From Ekhidna sp. (GTDB lineage: Bacteria; Bacteroidota; Bacteroidia; Cytophagales; Cyclobacteriaceae), in assembly GCA_028821635.1 (NCBI GenBank), contig JAPPDO010000038.1, positions 1 through 12,318 of the forward strand: a stretch of DNA of 12,318 bases, in the 5' to 3' direction. A model generated the notes under the pieces. It saw nothing but the letters and a program-made list of their open reading frames with translations, did no database searches and was not told where the DNA came from. The first letter of the stretch is position 1. The number at the start of each line of letters is the position of its first letter. The translations under genes and the position numbers were made by a program. Below, piece after piece: positions 6,376-12,318 of the stretch.

Positions 6376-6824
6376 AGGTCAATACCATTGGCCATGAGCT
6401 CGGTAAGAAGGGGTATGAATGCCATAATGCCTAGATCGAGCATGATTATTTTACGGATGGTATTTGAATGAGACAGTTGGATAACTGCCAGCTGATCTTT
6501 TTTATGGCGTTTTTTCAATTTCGCCAATAGGATGGTCGGATAAAGTGATAACAATCCTACAACTACAAAAAGACTGAATTTAATAATAAATAAAGAATTA
6601 TTTGAATAATAATCATATCCTTTCCCCAGCTTCATCCAGTTAAGGAGTCCTGTGGTTATCACGATAATTGCTGCCAGCCCGTAAAGTCCGTCAATTTTGC
6701 TTAACTTCCTCATTGTCCTGAAACTAATCTGATTATTCACCAGCATTAATTCTGCGACTAAACAGCAAAAGATTACAATAATGAGGAGGATGTGAAGGTA
6801 TGTGTTTAGTGCAAGGTTGATCAT
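6372..6824 (-). CDS. DUF2214-type membrane protein
   Basis: The protein has 150 aa from ATG 6824; an adjacent GTG at 6827 would add one residue. Four membrane segments are evident: about 8-29, 46-63, 79-101 and 122-145. The segments KIDGLYGLAA (43-52), TGLLNW (58-63) and the FIIKFSLF (79-86) to SLYPT (93-97) stretch match what I know of the DUF2214 (COG3556) family of small inner-membrane proteins of unknown function. It is the last gene of the minus-strand signalling unit, 104 bases after the MBL-fold gene. A 21-codon frame upstream overlaps its start as TGATG. No promoter box is clear in that gap, so read-through from the upstream genes is likely. Confidence 0.8.
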   Translation of the reverse strand: MINLALNTYLHILLIIVIFCCLVAELMLVNNQISFRTMRKLSKIDGLYGLAAIIVITTGLLNWMKLGKGYDYYSNNSLFIIKFSLFVVVGLLSLYPTILLAKLKKRHKKDQLAVIQLSHSNTIRKIIMLDLGIMAFIPLLTELMANGIDL

Positions 6825-6889
6825 CACTCAATAACCTTTGGCATTAATAATTGTTCTGATTCATCTTTTGTATTTTCCGAAGCGATCAT
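6824..6889 (-). CDS. Possible 21-aa leader peptide upstream of the DUF2214 gene
   Basis: The minus-strand ATG at 6889 opens a 21-codon frame (MIASENTKDESEQLL at the N-terminus, IE at the end). Its TGA (6826-6824) overlaps the ATG of the DUF2214 gene by one base (TGATG), a classic arrangement for translational coupling. The frame fills most of the 97-base gap after the MBL-fold gene. It is acidic and polar with no known motif. A frame this short can arise by chance; the coupling geometry is the only real support. Confidence 0.25.
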   Translation of the reverse strand: MIASENTKDESEQLLMPKVIE

Positions 6890-6927
6890 GCTTTTAAGAT
6901 CAGCACAAGGTCATTAATGTGCCTGAA

Positions 6928-7695
6928 TTAATCATTGATGATAATTTGAAGGCCGTCCCAGGCTAATTCCATGAAATCGGGGAGTTCTTTACTCACCTCA
7001 GTATGCAGGCCTAGTTTGTGACTTATGTGTGTGAAGTAGCCCTTGTCCGGTTTTAGGTCCTTCATTAAGTTGACGGCCTGATCAAAGGTAAAATGGCTAA
7101 TATGATCCTCTTTTTGAAGTGCGTTTAAAACGACCACTTTTGATCCTCTGGCTTTCTCTTTTTCATCTTTTGCGATAAAGTTGGCATCGGTTATGTAAGT
7201 GAAGTCGGCTATTCTAAAACCAAATACCGGCAGTTTATGGTGTAATACTTCAATGGGAGTAACGTCAATTTCATTAATTTTAAAAGGCTCATTACGAATT
7301 TCATTTAAAGAAACTTTTGGTACTCCCGGATACTTTTTTTCATGAAATATGTAGGCAAACTCCTGCTGTAGTTGGTTTAGTACACTATCTCTGCCATAAA
7401 CGGGCATGTCTGATCTTTGTAAAAAGTTATAACTCCTGATGTCATCAAATCCCGCTGTGTGGTCTTTATGTTCATGGGTAAAAAGGACGGCATCAAGACG
7501 GTTTATCCTTTCCCTGAGCATTTGTTGTCTAAAATCAGGTCCGGTATCAATGATGAGATTAATGCCTTGATATTCTATGAAAACGGATGATCTCAAGCGG
7601 TTGTCGTGATAGTCCAAGGAGGTACAAACCTCACATGGACAACCAATGACAGGTACTCCCTGAGACGTTCCGGTACCAAGAAAGGTGACCTTCAA
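6928..7695 (-). CDS. PhnP-like metallo-beta-lactamase-fold phosphodiesterase/hydrolase
   Basis: The protein has 255 aa. The start is TTG 7695: the frame begins exactly at the family-typical MKVTFLGTGTSQGVP, no ATG lies nearby, and the next Met is residue 59. Metal ligands are THEHKDH at 73-79 (H74, H76, D78, H79), H152 or H153, D170 (YITD) and H223/H226 (THISH). CPCEVC at 19-24 is a Cys-rich site like the structural zinc of PhnP. The PhnP family cleaves cyclic phosphodiesters such as phosphoribosyl 1,2-cyclic phosphate; the actual substrate here is unknown, and no other phn gene is visible. The start overlaps the upstream stop by four bases (TTGA, 7692-7695), implying translational coupling. 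Confidence 0.9.
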   Translation of the reverse strand: MKVTFLGTGTSQGVPVIGCPCEVCTSLDYHDNRLRSSVFIEYQGINLIIDTGPDFRQQMLRERINRLDAVLFTHEHKDHTAGFDDIRSYNFLQRSDMPVYGRDSVLNQLQQEFAYIFHEKKYPGVPKVSLNEIRNEPFKINEIDVTPIEVLHHKLPVFGFRIADFTYITDANFIAKDEKEKARGSKVVVLNALQKEDHISHFTFDQAVNLMKDLKPDKGYFTHISHKLGLHTEVSKELPDFMELAWDGLQIIIND

Positions 7696-7973
7696 AAGTG
7701 CGATTGATTACGGGTAATTTCAGCGTAAAATTTTTTGTTTGTATCGCTTAACCGACCGGTATCTATCTTTATTAACCATAATATTTCTATTAGGCTATTT
7801 ACTTTCCCTTCCAATGCAAAGAATTTATTGATTATCACAATTTTACTTTCCTTGAGAATACAATATCCTGGTTGAAAATTACCTTTTTCGTATCTAAGAG
7901 TGTAGTCCGTTTCTGAGATGAGACCCTCAAGTTTGTTTAAAAAGTGATTCGTGTACTTAACTGTCACTTGCAA
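7692..7973 (-). CDS. Small conserved-looking protein of unknown function, non-ATG start
   Basis: The protein has 93 aa if it starts at TTG 7973, or 91 aa from GTG 7967. The frame contains no Met codon, and an in-frame TGA lies three codons before the TTG, so an ATG start is impossible without a sequence error. The composition is protein-like: a mixed alpha/beta pattern with YTLRYEKGNFQPGYCILKES (29-48), IVIINKFFALEG (50-61), then a helical LIEILWLIKI. I believe similar small proteins occur in other Bacteroidetes, but I cannot name a family. It overlaps the receiver gene upstream by 11-17 bases and the MBL-fold gene downstream by 4 bases, so it is tightly embedded in the operon. No membrane segment or signal is seen; it is probably cytoplasmic. 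Confidence 0.7.
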   Translation of the reverse strand: MQVTVKYTNHFLNKLEGLISETDYTLRYEKGNFQPGYCILKESKIVIINKFFALEGKVNSLIEILWLIKIDTGRLSDTNKKFYAEITRNQSHF

Positions 7974-8331
7974 ACTTCTTCACCTGTTCTATGAGGAAGT
8001 CGTAGTCAAGTGGTTTTGGAACAACAGAGTTGATGCCGACCGCTTTAAAATCTTTTTTGGTGTAATTTTTTGCATTTCCTGTTATCGCAATAATCGGGAC
8101 ATCTTTTTGAGCATCGTCCATTGCTCTGATGCTTTTAGCACACTCCATCCCATCCATTACAGGCATGTTTATATCAAGCAATATGAGATCATACGTACTA
8201 TTGGACATCATGTCTATCAACTGCTGACCATTCTTTGCAGACTCAACTTCATAATTCAGTCGTGATAAAATCTTTTTAAGAAGATTTTGAACCACATTAC
8301 TGTCTTCAACAACGATTATTTTTTTACTCAT
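7957..8331 (-). CDS. Single-domain (CheY-like) response regulator
   Basis: The protein has 124 aa from ATG 8331 and consists of a receiver domain only. The key residues are all present: acidic pair E9/D10, phosphoacceptor D53 (LLDINMPVMDG), T84 (AITG) and K106 (PKP). There is no output domain, so it must act by protein contact or as a phosphate carrier or sink. Its start overlaps the end of the hybrid kinase gene by eight bases (ATGAGTAA, 8331-8324). This makes it the natural partner of that kinase, probably taking phosphate from the kinase HPt domain (inference). It is not a flagellar CheY by context: no che or fli genes are present. Confidence 0.93.
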   Translation of the reverse strand: MSKKIIVVEDSNVVQNLLKKILSRLNYEVESAKNGQQLIDMMSNSTYDLILLDINMPVMDGMECAKSIRAMDDAQKDVPIIAITGNAKNYTKKDFKAVGINSVVPKPLDYDFLIEQVKKFASDS

Positions 8332-11300
8332 TGGTAACTAATAGTTTTTTGCTACTTTCTTTAAACTCATCAAATAAAATTCTCAATTTTTCTAAATGTG
8401 CTTTGAGATCGTCAAAGTTATTTGCTTTTATTCTTTTTTCAATAGTGGAGGCCTGTTTAAATATTTTTTCAATCCCGAGTGTCCCTGCATTTCCTTTAAG
8501 TGTATGCAGTTCACGACTTAAGCCTTCATAATTTAATTCATTAAAAAAGTCTATTCCCTTTCCAATTAGCTGCTGAGCTTCATTCTCGAAGTCTTTCAAT
8601 GTCTCTTCAACGAGCTCCTGACCGCCAAATTTCGCCAGTTGGCCAAGCGTATTTTGATTAATGACCAGTTCTTCCGTTTGCTCGGCTACTACTTCATTAG
8701 TCGCTTTTATTTGCTCAAAGTGAACCCAGCTTTTTACTTTTTCAATAAGAATGTTTGCTCTAATTGGCTTGGGCAGGTAGTCATCCATACCTGCTTTCAA
8801 GAAGCGTTCACGATCTTCTTCCATTGAATATGCAGTCATTGCGATGAAGATCGGAGGGTTATTCGGTCTGGATTTTCTGATTTTTTCTGCTGACTTTATT
8901 CCATCTATTTTGGGCATTTGAATGTCCATCAGGATCAGATCAAAATCTTGTGAAGACGCTTTTTCTATTGCATCAAAGCCATCAATGGCCTGTACAACCT
9001 GACAGCCTGATTTGAGTAAAATACTGCCGGCTACTTTTCGATTTATCTCGTTATCATCTACCAGTAGAATTTTAGGCTCTTGTTCTGTAAATTGTCTTGT
9101 AAGTTCGGCACTTTTTTGCAATTCTTCTTTATCAACATTTTCAGCTTTTTTAGCCCAGAAAGTAAACCAGAACGTGCTGCCCAGTCCCGGAGTGGATGCA
9201 ACACCGATGTCGCCACCCATAGCTTTTACGAATTCTTTACTGATAGCGAGACCTAGCCCGGTTCCGGAGAAGTTTTTAGAACTACTGCTGTTTAGCTGAT
9301 GAAAACTTTGGAAGAGTGTTTTTTGATCCTCCCCCGCTATTCCTATGCCGGGATCTTTAACAGAAACTTTAAACCGGTATTCTTCACCTTTTTTTTCTGC
9401 TACTTTAAGGCTGATATTGATGTGTCCTTTTTGCTCGCTAAACTTAATAGCATTAGAGATGAGGTTTGAAAGGATTTGGACCAGTCTGTTTTCATTATCA
9501 ATCACCCATTTTGGGATATTATTTTTAATTTTATAATACAAATGACAGCTTTCGGATGAGGTCTGTCGGGAGAAGAGATCGTACACTTTTTCTATTGTCT
9601 TCACAAGGTTTATAGGCCCCCTTTTCAAATTCATTTTACCAGCCTCAATTTTAGAGAGCTCAAGGATATCATTGAGAATATTAATAAGGGTATGTGATGA
9701 CTTATTGAGTGTTTTGACATAATCCGACTGTTCCGTGTTGAGTTGGGTGCTTGCAAGCAGGTCACTCATTCCGATGATGCCGTTCATAGGGGTCCTGATT
9801 TCATGGCTCATATTGGCCAAGAACCGCTCTTTTATTTTAAGAGAGAGTTCAGCATTGTCTTTTGCGCGAACCAATTCTTCATTCGTCTTTTTTAATTGAG
9901 ATATGTCTCTGGCTACCCCTTCAATTTCACTTTTCCCACTTTCTCTCTGAATGATTCGAATATTGAATAAAAAAGGAATGCTTTGGCCTTTAGCATTAAG
10001 AACGGTGCCCTCAATACTCCGGATTCCCTTCTCTTTTTTGATACGACTTGCAATACGGCAAGTTCGCAGTCTACTGGTTATGTAGTCTGCCATGTTTGTG
10101 CCAATCACTTTTTTAGGCTTAAAACCTAAAACTTCTTGCACCGAGGGGCTGATCATTGTTAATTTCCCAGTCACATCACCTCTAAAGTAAATGTCTTGGA
10201 ACGATTCGAAGATGCTTCTAAATTTCTCCTCACTGGCCATGAGAACGATTTCAGATTCTTTCTTTTCTGTAATGTCGCTGGTTATTACTGACAGTTCTTT
10301 AATACACCCATTTGGAAGAAAAATTGGGTTTAAGAATACCTCTCTCCAAATCATCTTCCCTTCTCTGTTTTTGCTCTTCGTTTGAAAGGTTATAAACTTT
10401 CCTTTGAAGGCTTCATTGTATTTGTTTATCCAAAATTTTAAGCGTTCATTAGAAATATAGATTCCTTGTATTTCAGTTATTTTATGACCTATTTTAGGTT
10501 TTAATCCATAGCATTCTTCAAAAGCTTTTTCGTAGTTCCGGTTGAAGGAAGTGAATTTTAACTCTCTATCTATGGACCAGATTTCATGGGTGCTGCTATC
10601 GAAAATGGCTGTAAGAGTGGCTGTCTGCTTTTCTATCTTCTTTTTCCTATACTGTCTTTCTATGGCAAGGCCTATTTGCCCCCCTATATAGTCCAATAGT
10701 TCTAAATCCTGATTATTAAAAGCACTTTGATCAAGGTAGCTGCAAATCGAAATCACTCCTTTCTCTGAAGGCGTGGAAATTACTACACCAAGCCATATCT
10801 TAGGTATGGGATCTTTAAATTGAATGCCTTTCTGATCTGCTATTTTCTTTATTCCATCTTCGTAGATAATAAGAGAACGGCCTCTTTCAAATGCGTAGTT
10901 CATCAGACGGTGGTCTACGTCAAAACTAAAATTGTGATCATCTGCGAACTCGTTTGCGAAAAATACCTGTTTAAAGCCGGTTGGTTTCTTTAAGTTGATT
11001 TGAAAATTTCTCACTCTCAGCATCTGGTTCAATTGACCATAGATATTAGCGTAGAATTTTTCTAACTCCTCCTCCGTAATTGAAATATTAGCGACCTGAT
11101 AATACAAACTTTGCGCATTTTCTGTGCGTATTCGTTCGGTGATGTCGTAAAAGAAGCAGCAACATTCCACAAGTTCGTCATTTTCAAAAATGGATGTTAG
11201 CTTTCCGGCTACATAGACATTCTTACCTGTCTTGGAAATTAGAACTGTATCAAACTCCTTATAGCGACTGCCTTCCATAATTTTCGGGATAATCCGAAGT

Positions 11301-11584
11301 ACATCTTTTCTGTAATCCTCATGAACTACTTCGGAAAACTTCAAATCCGTAATCTCCTCCTCGGTATAAGCTAACCTCTTTCTTACCGCCTCGTTTACAA
11401 AACGTATCCCTCCCGTAACCTTAAAGATTATTATCAAATCATTTGAAATATCGAAGAAGTCTTTGAGATTTTGATTTGTCTTATCAATGAGTAAATGACA
11501 GTCTCTTTGCGCATTACTCAATTGCGCCTCTAATTCAGAGATTTTACTTTTTAAAGCATTAATATTGGATGTATTCTTACTCAT
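8324..11584 (-). CDS. Cytoplasmic PAS/GAF hybrid histidine kinase with REC and HPt domains
   Basis: The protein has 1086 aa from ATG 11584. Domains in order: N-terminal coiled coil (about 5-42); PAS (42-152); GAF-like (160-312); PAS (322-442); PAS (450-565); coiled-coil linker (563-587); HisKA with H594 (SHEIRTPMNG); HATPase with N711 (SNLISNAIKF), DPGIGI at 744-749 and GTGLG at 774-778; REC (838-953) with D843/D844, phosphoacceptor D887, T917 and K939; HPt (about 980-1078) with H1027 (LHTLKGNAG). No membrane segment or signal is present, so the signal is cytoplasmic or diffusible. CCCF at 141-144 in the first PAS could be redox-active (speculation). The protein carries a full His-Asp-His relay, and the adjoining single receiver is the likely final acceptor. 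It heads the minus-strand operon; TAATTTTA (11599-11592, 7 of 8) is a possible -7 box, very close to the start. Confidence 0.95.
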   Translation of the reverse strand: MSKNTSNINALKSKISELEAQLSNAQRDCHLLIDKTNQNLKDFFDISNDLIIIFKVTGGIRFVNEAVRKRLAYTEEEITDLKFSEVVHEDYRKDVLRIIPKIMEGSRYKEFDTVLISKTGKNVYVAGKLTSIFENDELVECCCFFYDITERIRTENAQSLYYQVANISITEEELEKFYANIYGQLNQMLRVRNFQINLKKPTGFKQVFFANEFADDHNFSFDVDHRLMNYAFERGRSLIIYEDGIKKIADQKGIQFKDPIPKIWLGVVISTPSEKGVISICSYLDQSAFNNQDLELLDYIGGQIGLAIERQYRKKKIEKQTATLTAIFDSSTHEIWSIDRELKFTSFNRNYEKAFEECYGLKPKIGHKITEIQGIYISNERLKFWINKYNEAFKGKFITFQTKSKNREGKMIWREVFLNPIFLPNGCIKELSVITSDITEKKESEIVLMASEEKFRSIFESFQDIYFRGDVTGKLTMISPSVQEVLGFKPKKVIGTNMADYITSRLRTCRIASRIKKEKGIRSIEGTVLNAKGQSIPFLFNIRIIQRESGKSEIEGVARDISQLKKTNEELVRAKDNAELSLKIKERFLANMSHEIRTPMNGIIGMSDLLASTQLNTEQSDYVKTLNKSSHTLINILNDILELSKIEAGKMNLKRGPINLVKTIEKVYDLFSRQTSSESCHLYYKIKNNIPKWVIDNENRLVQILSNLISNAIKFSEQKGHINISLKVAEKKGEEYRFKVSVKDPGIGIAGEDQKTLFQSFHQLNSSSSKNFSGTGLGLAISKEFVKAMGGDIGVASTPGLGSTFWFTFWAKKAENVDKEELQKSAELTRQFTEQEPKILLVDDNEINRKVAGSILLKSGCQVVQAIDGFDAIEKASSQDFDLILMDIQMPKIDGIKSAEKIRKSRPNNPPIFIAMTAYSMEEDRERFLKAGMDDYLPKPIRANILIEKVKSWVHFEQIKATNEVVAEQTEELVINQNTLGQLAKFGGQELVEETLKDFENEAQQLIGKGIDFFNELNYEGLSRELHTLKGNAGTLGIEKIFKQASTIEKRIKANNFDDLKAHLEKLRILFDEFKESSKKLLVTNE

Positions 11585-11616
11585 TCTAAAGTAAAATTAA
11601 GCACTTTCGTATAAGA

Positions 11617-12318
11617 ATGCGTCGTATAAAAAAACCTCTTCTTGTTTCAATTATTGGCCCTACTGCCGTTGGTAAAACGGAGATGGCAATAAAAGTAGCT
11701 CAACATTTTGAAACAGTGATCATTTCGGCCGACTCTCGTCAGTTTTATTGCGAATTAAACATTGGCACAGCAAAGCCAAATAACAAAGATTTGAATAAAG
11801 TTACTCATTACTTTATTAATTCTCATTCAATTAATGAAGATTATAGTGCAGGTGCATTTGGGCGAGATGCGTTAGAGGTGATCAAAAAACTACATAAAAA
11901 GCATGAACCCATTGTAGTCGTTGGGGGGTCTACATTGTACCTCAAAGCCCTATGGGAGGGTTTTGACGCAATGCCGGAGACGGCTAAAGCTGTAAGAGTA
12001 AGTTTGAATGAAACACTTATAAAAAAGGGGAAACCGGGCTTATTGGCCGAACTAAAGCAATCAGACCCAGTATACTACAATGAGGTTGATCGGAATAACA
12101 GCCAAAGAGTTATTCGGGCACTAGAAATAATTCGATCAACAGGCAAACCCTACAGTTCCTTTCGACTTTCTAAAAAAAAAGACTTACCTTATCGAAATTT
12201 GAAGATCGGCTTAAACATTGATAGAGCAACATTATTTGAAAAAATTAATACACGAATGGATGTTATGATTGATAAAGGATTGTTTCAAGAGGCTGAATCC
12301 CTGACGGGCTATAAAAAT
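11617..12318 (+). CDS. miaA: tRNA dimethylallyltransferase (3' truncated by window)
   Basis: 234 codons are visible from ATG 11617, and the frame is still open at the right edge; the family length is about 300 aa. MiaA transfers a dimethylallyl group to N6 of A37 in tRNAs reading UNN codons. The P-loop GPTAVGKT is at residues 14-21, followed by the DSRQFY signature at 39-44, the IGTAKP segment (49-54), GGSTLYLKAL at 103-112 (usually GGTGLY) and DRNNSQRVIRALEI at 158-171, which binds tRNA and is often written DPxNxxRVxRALE. These fix the identity. It is divergent from the hybrid kinase with a 32-base gap, so its promoter must overlap the start of the kinase gene or lie in the short spacer. No good TAnnTTTG box is seen on this strand. 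Confidence 0.96.
   Translation, partial: MRRIKKPLLVSIIGPTAVGKTEMAIKVAQHFETVIISADSRQFYCELNIGTAKPNNKDLNKVTHYFINSHSINEDYSAGAFGRDALEVIKKLHKKHEPIVVVGGSTLYLKALWEGFDAMPETAKAVRVSLNETLIKKGKPGLLAELKQSDPVYYNEVDRNNSQRVIRALEIIRSTGKPYSSFRLSKKKDLPYRNLKIGLNIDRATLFEKINTRMDVMIDKGLFQEAESLTGYKN

Noticed and set aside
6928..7695. Beta-lactamase or RNase Z
   Set aside because: The Cys-rich N-terminal site and LGTGTSQGVP start fit PhnP-like enzymes. The RNase Z exosite arm is absent, and no resistance context is seen.
7957..8331. Chemotaxis CheY
   Set aside because: There are no chemotaxis or motility genes nearby, and the overlap with a hybrid kinase points to a dedicated phosphorelay partner.
8331..10385. Several plus-strand frames of 62-95 codons inside the hybrid kinase gene
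   Set aside because: They are antisense to a clear multidomain gene, are Ser/Leu/Phe-rich as expected from the complement, and are not supported by motifs.

Overview
The window looks like chromosomal DNA of a Bacteroidetes (Bacteroidota) bacterium, most likely a Cytophagales-type lineage. The evidence is moderate-to-low GC, start sites without clear Shine-Dalgarno sequences, two perfect TAnnTTTG (Bacteroidetes sigma-A type) promoter boxes, an acidic-linker sigma-54, and a large PAS/GAF hybrid histidine kinase. The genus cannot be fixed from the sequence alone.

Layout. 2-124 (+) is the last 40 codons of a large, probably exported protein. 288-361 (-) is tRNA-Arg(ACG). 457-1173 (+) is a small outer-membrane beta-barrel protein. 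It converges on a two-gene minus-strand unit, rpoN (sigma-54) followed by a divergent PAP2-like membrane protein (3220-1170). rpoN is divergent from asnS (3279-4736, +) across a 58-base spacer holding one good promoter box on each strand. 4737-5376 has no convincing intact gene. It holds a decayed reading frame with 21-bp in-frame repeats, a REP-like hairpin and short direct repeats. 5377-6375 (+) is a membrane-anchored alpha/beta hydrolase. It converges on a five-gene minus-strand unit (11584-6372): hybrid histidine kinase with PAS-GAF-PAS-PAS-HisKA-HATPase-REC-HPt, single-domain receiver, a 91-93 aa protein of unknown function, PhnP-like metallo-beta-lactamase-fold hydrolase, and DUF2214-type membrane protein. 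miaA (11617 onward, +) is divergent from this unit and is cut by the right edge.

How the genes fit. Most of the window is housekeeping: translation (tRNA-Arg, asnS, miaA), transcription (rpoN) and envelope (OMP, PAP2, hydrolase). The most interesting unit is the minus-strand signalling cluster. It encodes a complete cytoplasmic phosphorelay (His-Asp-His plus a separate receiver) with no DNA-binding output, physically overlapped with a small unknown protein and a hydrolase that both appear to use non-ATG starts. I did not find a clearly new defence, mobile or biosynthetic system. The least explained DNA is the repeat-rich 4.76-5.15 kb gap.
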